Of a stretch of DNA of 16,421 bases, positions 1-6,470 are shown in pieces (position 1 is the first letter of the stretch; every line of letters begins with the position of its first letter). Position numbers and translations under genes: made by a program. Source of the stretch: Paludibacteraceae bacterium (GTDB lineage: Bacteria; Bacteroidota; Bacteroidia; Bacteroidales; Paludibacteraceae); assembly GCA_017965125.1 (NCBI GenBank), contig JAGCQO010000041.1, forward strand, positions 1 through 16,421, read 5' to 3'. The notes under the pieces are model-generated. The model ran no database searches and had not been told where the DNA came from. It saw only the letters and a program-made list of their open reading frames with translations.

Positions 1-526
1 CCGCTGTGCCGTGCATAACCCACAAAGGCACCTTGCCGAGCCCCGACGGATGCCTCACCGAACTGCCGCCGCAGAGAGCCACTGCCGCTGCCACCTTCTC
101 TGGATAGGCGTTGGCGAAATCGAGCGTACCGTATCCGCCAAGGCTCATGCCCATGACATAGACACGAGCGGTATCGACACTGTAATTATGCTCGACCCAC
201 TCCACCACATCGTTGACCTTCGATGGCCTCCACGCGCCGCCGGGATTCTGAGGAGCCACGACTATCGCCGGGATTTTCAGTCCACGCTCCACGGCGTTCA
301 ACACACCGTAGCGGCGCACGCGCTCGAGGTTCGTTCCGCAGAGGCTCGCCCCGTGGAGAAACACGATGAGCGGCTTCGACAGAGTGTCGGACTTGCTTGT
401 CGGCGTCGCCACGAAGAAATTATAACCACCGTCTATTACGCCTTTGTACGTTTTCACTTCAGAAGCAGAGCAAAGGTTAGAAAGCTGAAACACTATCAGC
501 AAAAGAGAGAAAAAATGTTTTGTCAT
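1..526 (-). CDS. Secreted alpha/beta hydrolase (esterase/peptidase-like), 3' end cut by window edge
   Basis: An open minus-strand frame starts at ATG 526 and runs off the left edge after 175 codons with no stop. Residues 1-21 look like a Sec signal peptide: Lys at 3, a hydrophobic stretch FFSLLLIVF, and probable cleavage after CSA. A Cys at 19 is not in a good lipobox, so a soluble periplasmic or exported protein is more likely than a lipoprotein. FLHGAS (56-61) fits the oxyanion-hole strand, and GMSLGG (126-131) is the nucleophile elbow with Ser128. The pattern resembles the PHB-depolymerase/prolyl-oligopeptidase-like esterases often annotated as phospholipase/carboxylesterase. The catalytic Asp and His would lie beyond the edge, so the substrate cannot be judged. 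A -7 box lies upstream, and the gene is divergent from the tRNA-Leu. Confidence 0.82.
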   Translation of the reverse strand, partial: MTKHFFSLLLIVFQLSNLCSASEVKTYKGVIDGGYNFFVATPTSKSDTLSKPLIVFLHGASLCGTNLERVRRYGVLNAVERGLKIPAIVVAPQNPGGAWRPSKVNDVVEWVEHNYSVDTARVYVMGMSLGGYGTLDFANAYPEKVAAAVALCGGSSVRHPSGLGKVPLWVMHGTA

Positions 527-552
527 CACAATTTTTTATTCAAAACGCAACA

Positions 553-560
553 CAAAATTA
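553..560 (-). promoter_or_regulatory. Putative -7 box for the hydrolase gene
   Basis: Read on the minus strand this is TAATTTTG, matching the Bacteroidota -7 consensus TAnnTTTG, 26 bases before ATG 526. The nearest TTTG upstream (complement of 576-579) is only 15 bases away, shorter than the usual spacing, so the -33 element is uncertain. Confidence 0.35.
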
Positions 561-581
561 ATAAAAATGAACGGGCAAAAG

Positions 582-611
582 TTGGAAATAGCCAAAAAAG
601 TCTTACATTTG
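582..611 (+). promoter_or_regulatory. Promoter of tRNA-Leu
   Basis: TTG at 582-584 and TACATTTG at 604-611 are separated by 19 bases. This is the arrangement of Bacteroidota sigma-ABfr promoters (-33 TTTG/TTG and -7 TAnnTTTG). Transcription would start near 616-619, just ahead of the mature tRNA 5' end at 630. Confidence 0.6.
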
Positions 612-629
612 CACCCGCAATATGCCATT

Positions 630-714
630 GCCCAGATGGCGGAATCGGTAGACGCGCTGGTCTCAAACACCAGTGGAGCAATCCATCCCGGTTCGATCCC
701 GGGTCTGGGTACCA
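630..714 (+). tRNA. tRNA-Leu (anticodon CAA)
   Basis: The sequence folds into an 85-base class II tRNA. The 7-bp acceptor stem pairs GCCCAGA with TCTGGGT (one G-U), followed by discriminator A and an encoded CCA at 712-714. The anticodon stem-loop is CTGGT-CTCAAAC-ACCAG, giving anticodon CAA, which reads UUG. A long variable arm (TGGAGCAATCCA) is typical of tRNA-Leu, and the T arm is CCCGG-TTCGATC-CCGGG. It stands alone between its own promoter and terminator. No second copy of its 3' end is visible that would mark an integration site. Confidence 0.97.
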
Positions 715-716
715 AG

Positions 717-755
717 AAAATCCCTGATGACGAAAGTCGTTAGGGATTTTTTTTT
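717..755 (+). terminator. Rho-independent terminator of tRNA-Leu
   Basis: ATCCCTGATGAC and GTCGTTAGGGAT pair over 12 bp (two G-U pairs) around a GAAA tetraloop, and the stem is followed by a run of nine T at 747-755. It begins three bases after the CCA end. Confidence 0.9.
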
Positions 756-847
756 GCACATACACAAAACGCCACTCCGACGGCAAGCAATCCGTTTTTG
801 ATGCTGAACAACATTTTTTATACGGATGACGTTGAAATAAAAAAGAG

Positions 848-855
848 TAACTTTG
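848..855 (+). promoter_or_regulatory. Putative -7 box for the cytidylate-kinase-like gene
   Basis: TAACTTTG matches TAnnTTTG and lies 28 bases before ATG 884. No TTTG sits at the usual 19-21-base distance upstream, so only the -7 part is supported. A purine-rich AAAAAGGGGA just before the ATG may serve as ribosome binding site. Confidence 0.4.
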
Positions 856-883
856 TGAGAAATACTCATAAAAAGGGGACATC

Positions 884-1507
884 ATGGAAAACAAGAATCA
901 TGTAATCGTGACCATCAACCGACTGAACGGCAGCGGCGGCAGAGCACTCGGCAAAGAACTGGCCAAGCGACTCGGCGTCGACTTCCTGGACAAGCAGATA
1001 CTGGACGACGCAGCCAAGGAACTGGGCGTGACACGCGACGACGTGGACAACCTGATGGAGCGCAAGCCACGCTGGTGGGACGACTTCCTGCGCTTCTACA
1101 GCCATGCGCCTATAGGCGACGTGCCGGACGAACGCGAGGTCACAGCGAGAAACGTGTACCAGACGCAGTGCAACATCATGAAGGAGCTGGCGAGCAAAGG
1201 GCCGTGCGTCATCGTCGGACGAGGCGCTTTCGAGGTCTTCAGAGACCAGCCTAACACGCTGCGCATCTTCGTCCACGCCCCAGAGGAGTTCCGCATAAAC
1301 CGACTGAAAGAAATGCGCGGACTGGGCGAGGAGGAAGCACGCCAACTGCTGAAGAGAAACGACGAGATAAGAGAGAAGTTCACTCAGGAATACTCCGGCA
1401 AAAGCCGCTACGACGCGCGCAACTACGACCTGACACTGGACATAGCGAAGGCGACTGCGGAAGGCGCGATCAGCCTGCTGGAAAAAATCGTGAGAGCGAG
1501 GATGTAA
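884..1507 (+). CDS. Cytidylate kinase-like family P-loop protein
   Basis: This 207-residue protein matches the cytidylate-kinase-2-like family (Cytidylate_kin2) of P-loop NTPases. An N-terminal strand VIVTINR runs into the nucleotide loop NGSGGRALGKELAKRLG (15-31), followed by DFLDKQIL. CVIVGRGA (108-115) and the strand RIFVHAPEEFR (127-137) correspond to the family's conserved core. The P-loop is glycine-rich (GSGG) rather than a classical GxxxxGK[ST], as is usual in this group. The family is related to CMP kinase, but its physiological substrate is generally not established, so a nucleotide-kinase role is an inference. The gene is monocistronic with its own -7 box and terminator, and converges on the CDF gene. 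The length is normal for the family. Confidence 0.88.
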   Translation: MENKNHVIVTINRLNGSGGRALGKELAKRLGVDFLDKQILDDAAKELGVTRDDVDNLMERKPRWWDDFLRFYSHAPIGDVPDEREVTARNVYQTQCNIMKELASKGPCVIVGRGAFEVFRDQPNTLRIFVHAPEEFRINRLKEMRGLGEEEARQLLKRNDEIREKFTQEYSGKSRYDARNYDLTLDIAKATAEGAISLLEKIVRARM

Positions 1508-1534
1508 AAAAAACAATTCCCCACACATAACAAC

Positions 1535-1570
1535 AATGGCAGCCCATCACTGAGCTGCCATTTGTTTTAT
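1535..1570 (+). terminator. Terminator between the kinase-like and CDF genes
   Basis: AATGGCAGC (1535-1543) pairs with GCTGCCATT (1554-1562) in a 9-bp stem with a 10-base loop, followed on the plus strand by TGTTTTATT. On the minus strand no U-rich tail follows, so it should mainly stop transcription of the plus-strand gene. Confidence 0.72.
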
Positions 1571-1588
1571 TCGGGGAACCGCCCCCCC

Positions 1589-2701
1589 CTACTCTATTTC
1601 CTCGCTATAATTATTGTCCACGACGATGTTGAATGTGAAGTCTGGGTAATCCTTGTTCAGCGACTCCACAAGATTGTTCTTCAGCGACTCCACGTCCCTG
1701 ACCTCGTACTCAGGAATGATGTCGAAGGCGATGACCGAGCGCTTGAAGTCCACATAGAAGCCATGGACGGAAGTGACGCCCTCGAAGCTGCTGACGCGCT
1801 TGACTATCTCGTTCTGCATCCTCGAAGCGTCGTTGTCGCCTGTGTTTATGGCGTAAACACCGACTGTGGCTATGATGCCGAACTTCTGGTAAAGGCGCTC
1901 GGCGATGTAGCGGTCGAGCATGTGAATCTCGGAAGCCGTCGTAGTGTCCAGCACATTGATGTGCAGCGAGCAGATTATCGTGTCGGGGCCGTAAGTGTGC
2001 ATTATGACATCGAAAACGCCATGCACACCGTCGAAGCTAAGCACCTCCTTTTTCACCTCCCTCACGAAATCGCCTGCCACACGGCTGCCGAGCAGTTCGC
2101 TGATGGGCGACTTGAGCATCTCGACGCCGGACTTTATGATGGCTGCCGAAATGAGCGCGCCCAAGATGCCATCGACCGACACATCCCAAAGCAGCATGAT
2201 GCCAGCCGCCACAAGCGTACTCAGCGTGATGACGGCATCGAACAACGCGTCCGCGCCGCTCGCCACAAGCGAATCGCTGTTCAGCTCCTCGCCCTTCTTC
2301 TTGACGTAGCGTCCCAATATCAGCTTAACGACGATGGCGACGACGATAACGACCAAAGTGACAGTCGTGTAGTTAGGCGCCGTAGGCTCGATTATCTTCT
2401 TGACCGACTCCACGAGCGAGGTCACACCGGTCGTCAGCACAATGACCGAAATGACGATAGCCGAGAAATACTCGATGCGGCCATGACCGAACGGGTGCAT
2501 GCGGTCCGCCGGCTTCTCCGACAGCTTGGTGCCGATAATCGTAATCACAGACGACATGACGTCGCTGAGGTTGTTCACCGCGTCCATTATAATAGCTATA
2601 GAGCCAGACAGCACGCCGACCAAGGCCTTGAAACCCGCAAGGAAAACGTTCGCCACAATGCCTATGACACTCGTCTTTATAATTTCACTATTTCTTTCCA
2701 T
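1589..2701 (-). CDS. Cation diffusion facilitator (CDF) transporter with tandem C-terminal domains
   Basis: This 370-residue inner-membrane protein belongs to the CDF family, which exports divalent metals by metal/H+ antiport. The transmembrane domain covers about residues 8-200. TM2 carries DAVNNLSD (40-47), the RMHPFGHGR motif (68-75) follows, and TM5 carries DALFD (151-155). By position these are the site-A ligands, giving D40/N44 and D151/D155. The His of zinc-type TM5 motifs (HxxxD) is replaced by Asp, a pattern known from manganese-type CDFs, so Mn or another metal is plausible but not shown. The C-terminal part (about 212-365) appears to hold two similar cytoplasmic repeats, FDGVHGVFDV (223-232) and FEGVTSVHGF (306-315), making the protein longer than a YiiP-type CDF of about 300 residues. 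It is divergent from metE. Confidence 0.92.
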   Translation of the reverse strand: MERNSEIIKTSVIGIVANVFLAGFKALVGVLSGSIAIIMDAVNNLSDVMSSVITIIGTKLSEKPADRMHPFGHGRIEYFSAIVISVIVLTTGVTSLVESVKKIIEPTAPNYTTVTLVVIVVAIVVKLILGRYVKKKGEELNSDSLVASGADALFDAVITLSTLVAAGIMLLWDVSVDGILGALISAAIIKSGVEMLKSPISELLGSRVAGDFVREVKKEVLSFDGVHGVFDVIMHTYGPDTIICSLHINVLDTTTASEIHMLDRYIAERLYQKFGIIATVGVYAINTGDNDASRMQNEIVKRVSSFEGVTSVHGFYVDFKRSVIAFDIIPEYEVRDVESLKNNLVESLNKDYPDFTFNIVVDNNYSEEIE

Positions 2702-2740
2702 AAAGCCAAAGGATTAATTGAAACGACTTTTTTGTTTTCA

Positions 2741-2748
2741 CAAATATA
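2741..2748 (-). promoter_or_regulatory. Putative -7 box for the CDF gene
   Basis: The minus-strand reading is TATATTTG, which fits TAnnTTTG, 39 bases before ATG 2701. A TTTG (complement of 2771-2774) lies 22 bases further upstream, slightly longer than usual spacing. Confidence 0.45.
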
Positions 2749-2766
2749 AAGCTAAAAGGAATTACA

Positions 2767-2824
2767 TATTCAAAGTAAATAAACATTATTCAAAGTGGCA
2801 TTTTGCAGAATATTTATCTTTGAA
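2767..2824. repeat. TTCAAAG boxes in the CDF-metE divergent region
   Basis: TATTCAAAGT occurs twice as a direct repeat, at 2767-2776 and 2787-2796, exactly 20 bases apart (about two helical turns). The reverse complement CTTTGAA follows at 2818-2824. The boxes could be binding sites for a regulator of metE-metF or of the CDF gene. The first also overlaps the possible -33 element of the CDF promoter. In AT-rich DNA chance cannot be excluded. Confidence 0.3.
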
Positions 2825-2875
2825 AATAGCAAAATAAGGCACTTTATAGACTTTATTTCTGAATTTTGAGAATTT

Positions 2876-2908
2876 TTTGTTTGGTATATGCTTGTTGTTA
2901 TACATTTG
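2876..2908 (+). promoter_or_regulatory. Promoter of the metE-metF operon
   Basis: TTTG at 2876-2879 and TACATTTG at 2901-2908 are separated by 21 bases, a Bacteroidota -33/-7 pair. A second TTTG at 2880-2883 gives a shorter 17-base spacing. Transcription would begin near 2913-2916, leaving a leader of about 40 bases. This is too short for a cobalamin or SAM riboswitch, and none is visible. Confidence 0.6.
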
Positions 2909-2955
2909 CACCCGAAAATGACAAGCATACACTAATCCAAAATTATAAATACAAA

Positions 2956-5265
2956 ATGAGCAACAAATTAAGAACAAACATCCTCGGCTTTCCAAGAATC
3001 GGAAAGGACCGTGAGTTGAAGAAGGCAGAAGAGGCTTTCTGGGCAGGCAAGATCAGCAAGGAAGAACTGCTGAAGGCAAGTAAGGAAATCAAGGAAGAGA
3101 ACTGGAAGAGACAGAAAGAGGCTGGCATAGACCTGATTCCTTCAAACGACTTCTCGTTCTACGACCAGGTGCTCGACCTCTCGCTGACTCTCGGCGTCAT
3201 CCCTGAAAGATACAACGCTCTGAAGAACGACAAGACTGAGCTCTACTTCGCGATAGCAAGAGGCGTGCAGAAGGACGGCAAGGACGTTATCGCAGCCGAG
3301 ATGACAAAGTGGTTCGACACTAACTACCACTACATCGTGCCTGAGTTCGTGAAGAACCAGAAGTTCGAACTTTTCGACACAAAAGCCGTTGACGAATACA
3401 ACGAGGCCAAGGCTCTCGGCATCGAGACAAAGCCTGTGGTTATCGGCCCTGTGAGCTACCTGCTCCTCGGCAAGGAGAAAGAGGACGGATTCCAGAAAAT
3501 CGACCTCATCGACAGCCTGCTCCCTGTTTACATCGAGCTGCTGAAGAAGCTCGAGGCTGCTGGAGCCGAGTACGTACAGATCGACGAGCCATTCCTCGCT
3601 CTCGACATCGACGACAAGACAAAAGCCGCATACAAGAAGGCTTACGACGCCATAAGCAAGGCTACAAACCTGAAACTCATCGTGGCTACATACTTCGAGG
3701 GACTGAAGGACAACGAGGACCTGGCGCTCGGACTGCCAGTTTACGGAATCCACATCGACCTCGTGAGAGCCGCAGACCAGCTCGACAGCGTGCTGAGCAA
3801 GATCGACGACAAGAAAGTGCTGTCACTCGGTGTTGTTGACGGACGTAACATCTGGAAGAACGACTACGAGGCTTCGTTGGCTGCCATCAAGAAGGCTGTG
3901 AGCAAGCTCGGCGAGGAGAGAGTGCTCATCGCAGGTTCGTCTTCATTCCTCCACGTGCCATACGACCTCGAGGCAGAGAAGAACGAGGCTGTATTGAGCA
4001 AGGAGATAAAGAGATGGCTCGCATTCGCATGGCAGAAGGTGGCTGAGCTTTCAGACCTCAAGGCGATAGCTTCTGGCAACGCCGACGCTGCTGTGAACGC
4101 AAGATACGAGGAGAACAAGAAGGACATAGCCGACAAGAAGACTTCGAAACTGATACACAACGAGGCTGTAAAGCAGAGAGTTGCCAACATCAAGAAGGAA
4201 GACGCAGAGCGCAAATCGCCATTCAGCGTCCGCAAGGAGCTTCAGCACAAGAGCCTGAACCTGCCTTTGTTCCCAACCACTACCATCGGTTCGTTCCCTC
4301 AGACAAAAGAGGTTCGTTCATGGCGTTCGAAGTTCAAGAAGGGCGAAATCTCGGCTGAGGAATACGACAAACTGCTCAAGGAGGAGACTAAGAAGTGCAT
4401 CGAGTGGCAGGAGGAAATCGGCATCGACGTGCTGGTACACGGCGAGTTCGAGAGAAACGACATGGTTGAGTACTTCGGCGAGCAGCTCGACGGATTCACA
4501 TTCACACAGAAGGGATGGGTGCAGAGCTATGGCTCACGCTGCGTTAAGCCTCCTATCATCTTCGGCGACGTTACACGTCCACACGCAATGACTGTGGAAT
4601 GGAGCGCATACGCACAGAGCGTGGCAAAGAAGCCTATGAAGGGTATGTTGACCGGCCCTGTGACTATCCTCGAGTGGTCATTCGTCCGCAACGACCAGCC
4701 AAGAGCCACTACATGCAAGCAGATCGCATTGGCTATCAGAGACGAGGTTGTTGACCTGGAGAAGGCTAACATCAAGGTTATACAAATCGACGAGCCAGCC
4801 ATCAGAGAAGGCCTCCCACTGAGAAAGAGCGGATGGGACGAGTACCTGAAGTGGGCTGTAGAGAGCTTCCGCATAAGCGCGAGCGGTGTGCAGGACGACA
4901 CTCAGATCCACACACACATGTGCTACTCTGAGTTCAACGACATCATCGAGCACATCGCAGCTATGGACGCCGACGTCATCACAATCGAGTGCTCACGCTC
5001 GCAGATGGAGCTGCTGAACGTGTTCCGCGACTTCAAGTACCCTAACGAAATCGGTCCTGGAGTTTACGACATCCACTCTGCTCGCGTGCCAGACACAGAG
5101 GAGATAATCGACCTTCTGCACAAGGCAGCCACTTACATCAACCCTGAGTTGCTGTGGGTGAACCCAGACTGCGGACTCAAGACAAGAGGATGGGACGAGA
5201 CTAAGAAGTCGCTCATCAAGATGATCGAGGCAGCACAGATAATCAGAAAAGAGTACGGCAAATAG
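2956..5265 (+). CDS. metE: Cobalamin-independent methionine synthase MetE
   Basis: MetE transfers the methyl group of 5-methyltetrahydrofolate (polyglutamate) to homocysteine, the last step of methionine synthesis, without B12, in the cytosol. The 769-residue product is close to the 753 of E. coli MetE and starts with the typical N-terminal barrel sequence LGFPRIGKDRELKKA. The C-terminal catalytic barrel has the zinc ligands H654, C656 (HTHMC), E678 (ITIECS) and C739 (NPDCG), and the acid H707 in DIHSAR. All five sit at a constant +13 offset from the E. coli residues 641, 643, 665, 726 and 694. The in-frame ATG at 2866 would add 30 residues but lies upstream of the promoter -7 box, so ATG 2956 is preferred. 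There is no clear Shine-Dalgarno; the leader is A-rich. metF follows after 27 bases. Confidence 0.98.
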   Translation: MSNKLRTNILGFPRIGKDRELKKAEEAFWAGKISKEELLKASKEIKEENWKRQKEAGIDLIPSNDFSFYDQVLDLSLTLGVIPERYNALKNDKTELYFAIARGVQKDGKDVIAAEMTKWFDTNYHYIVPEFVKNQKFELFDTKAVDEYNEAKALGIETKPVVIGPVSYLLLGKEKEDGFQKIDLIDSLLPVYIELLKKLEAAGAEYVQIDEPFLALDIDDKTKAAYKKAYDAISKATNLKLIVATYFEGLKDNEDLALGLPVYGIHIDLVRAADQLDSVLSKIDDKKVLSLGVVDGRNIWKNDYEASLAAIKKAVSKLGEERVLIAGSSSFLHVPYDLEAEKNEAVLSKEIKRWLAFAWQKVAELSDLKAIASGNADAAVNARYEENKKDIADKKTSKLIHNEAVKQRVANIKKEDAERKSPFSVRKELQHKSLNLPLFPTTTIGSFPQTKEVRSWRSKFKKGEISAEEYDKLLKEETKKCIEWQEEIGIDVLVHGEFERNDMVEYFGEQLDGFTFTQKGWVQSYGSRCVKPPIIFGDVTRPHAMTVEWSAYAQSVAKKPMKGMLTGPVTILEWSFVRNDQPRATTCKQIALAIRDEVVDLEKANIKVIQIDEPAIREGLPLRKSGWDEYLKWAVESFRISASGVQDDTQIHTHMCYSEFNDIIEHIAAMDADVITIECSRSQMELLNVFRDFKYPNEIGPGVYDIHSARVPDTEEIIDLLHKAATYINPELLWVNPDCGLKTRGWDETKKSLIKMIEAAQIIRKEYGK

Positions 5266-5292
5266 TCTATCTTAAAAAGATTCACTAATAAC

Positions 5293-6246
5293 ATGTCATA
5301 TATCGATACTTTGAAGGACGAAGGCAAGACAGCCTTCTCCTTCGAGGTGTTACCTCCTTTAAAGGGAATGGGCACCGAGAACCTTTTCGCCTCCATCGAC
5401 AAGCTCAAGGACTTCAAGCCTCACCACATAAACATAACCACTCACCGCAGTGAGATAACTTATCAGGAAGTGAGCGAGGACGTGTTCAAGAGGAAAAAGG
5501 AGAGGAAAAGACCAGGTACTGTGGCCGTGGCTGCCGCCATAAAGAACAAGTACGACATAACAGTCGTGCCACACATTCTTTGCAGCGGATACAGCAAGGA
5601 CGACACAGAGTACGCGCTGCTCGACCTCCAGTTCCTCGGTATAACCGAGCTGCTGGTGCTCAGAGGCGACAAGGCGAAGGACGAGACCATCTTCAAGCCC
5701 GTGAAGGACGGCTACAGCCACGCTCTCGAGCTGGAGCAGCAGATAAACGACTTCAACAACGGCAAGTTCGTGGACGGGTCTCCCATCAAGTCGGCCGTCA
5801 AGCCGTTCCACTACGGAGTGGCTGGCTACCCCGAGAAGCACGAGGAAGCGCCTAACATGGAGCAAGACCTTTACTGGCTGAAAAAGAAGGTGGAGGCCGG
5901 AGCCGAGTACGTCGTGACGCAGATGTTCTTCGACAACGAGAGGTTCAAGGCGTACGTGAAAGCCGCCAAGGAAGCAGGCATCTACGTGCCGATAATCCCG
6001 GGCATCAAGCCATTCACCAAGCTGTCGCAACTCGCGGCGCTGCCAAAGACCTTCAACACCAACCTCCCGAAGGAATTCGTGGACGAGGCCTTGAAATGCA
6101 AGAACGACGACGACGCGAAAGCATTAGGCATCGAGTGGTGCATCAACCAATGCAAGGAGCTGATAGACTTCGGAGTCCCTTGCCTGCACTTCTTCACCTA
6201 CGGAGCGGTGGACAGCGTAAGAAAAGTGGCCGAGGCCATCTATTGA
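5293..6246 (+). CDS. metF: 5,10-methylenetetrahydrofolate reductase MetF
   Basis: MetF is a flavoprotein that reduces 5,10-methylene-THF to 5-methyl-THF, the methyl donor used by the MetE encoded just upstream. The 317-residue single-barrel protein is of bacterial length, without the regulatory domain of eukaryotic MTHFR. FEVLPP (17-22) carries the catalytic Glu18 (E. coli Glu28). LRGDKA has Asp126 for FAD binding (E. coli Asp120). VAGYPEKHEEA (177-187) and VTQMFFDN with Gln210 (E. coli Gln183) form the folate/FAD pocket. The gene lies 27 bases after metE with no promoter or terminator between, so the two are very likely one operon. A strong terminator follows. Confidence 0.97.
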   Translation: MSYIDTLKDEGKTAFSFEVLPPLKGMGTENLFASIDKLKDFKPHHINITTHRSEITYQEVSEDVFKRKKERKRPGTVAVAAAIKNKYDITVVPHILCSGYSKDDTEYALLDLQFLGITELLVLRGDKAKDETIFKPVKDGYSHALELEQQINDFNNGKFVDGSPIKSAVKPFHYGVAGYPEKHEEAPNMEQDLYWLKKKVEAGAEYVVTQMFFDNERFKAYVKAAKEAGIYVPIIPGIKPFTKLSQLAALPKTFNTNLPKEFVDEALKCKNDDDAKALGIEWCINQCKELIDFGVPCLHFFTYGAVDSVRKVAEAIY

Positions 6247-6250
6247 TAAG

Positions 6251-6286
6251 CAAAAGGAGCGGTTTTCGCTCCTTTTTGTTTTTTTT
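6251..6286 (+). terminator. Terminator of the metE-metF operon
   Basis: CAAAAGGAGCG pairs with CGCTCCTTTTTG around a GTTTT loop, followed by a run of eight T (6279-6286). It starts four bases after the metF stop. A run of eight G follows directly at 6287-6294. Confidence 0.92.
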
Positions 6287-6322
6287 GGGGGGGGATGAAG
6301 TTGGCGCGCGAAGATATGGAAT

Positions 6323-6340
6323 GATGATACCGGTAACATC
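6323..6340. repeat. 18-bp near-perfect palindrome in the metF-cysS gap
   Basis: GATGATACCGGTAACATC matches its own reverse complement except at one symmetric pair of positions, with the core TACCGGTA. It lies about 95 bases before the cysS -7 box. It could be a dimeric regulator site or part of an RNA fold. The rest of the 224-base gap contains no supported gene. Confidence 0.4.
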
Positions 6341-6434
6341 GCCCAAAAAACAACCAAGCACAGCAACGAGAAAAAGCACAAAGGACCACTGCATATTGTG
6401 GACGCGCCGACGGCTATTTTTTATCTTAAATTCT

Positions 6435-6442
6435 TACCTTTG
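6435..6442 (+). promoter_or_regulatory. Putative -7 box for cysS
   Basis: TACCTTTG matches TAnnTTTG closely and lies 28 bases before ATG 6471. No TTTG is found at the usual -33 distance; only a T-rich run (6417-6422) is present there. Confidence 0.5.
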
Positions 6443-6470
6443 TGTTTCATAATCAAGAAACAAGATAAAC

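Noticed and set aside
630..714. tRNA-Leu as an integration site for a mobile element
   Set aside because: No integrase gene and no duplicate of the tRNA 3' end are present in the window.
11..727. Plus-strand open frame across the left end and through the tRNA-Leu
   Set aside because: It is antisense to the signal-peptide hydrolase and runs straight through a well-formed tRNA gene.
526..894. Minus-strand open frame of 122 codons over tRNA-Leu and its terminator
   Set aside because: It overlaps a tRNA on the opposite strand, has no recognisable motif and no promoter of its own.
1582..1589. Run of eight C beside the CDF stop codon, and run of eight G at 6287-6294, as phase-variation tracts
   Set aside because: Both lie outside coding sequence and away from promoter spacers: one abuts a stop codon, the other follows a terminator. 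Length changes would alter no visible product.
1562..2749. Long plus-strand open frame (395 codons) opposite the CDF gene
   Set aside because: It is rich in Arg, His and Asp with no recognisable domain, and lies exactly antisense to a protein with clear family motifs. GC-rich third positions in the real gene keep the opposite frame open.
2866..2955. N-terminal extension of MetE from ATG 2866
   Set aside because: The promoter -7 box at 2901-2908 lies inside it, and MetE proteins begin at the sequence encoded from 2956.
6194..6394. Small minus-strand open frame with a hydrophobic start in the metF-cysS gap
   Set aside because: Its second half is antisense to the metF terminator and metF 3' end and turns Arg/Pro-rich, with no -7 box upstream. 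A membrane peptide is not supported.
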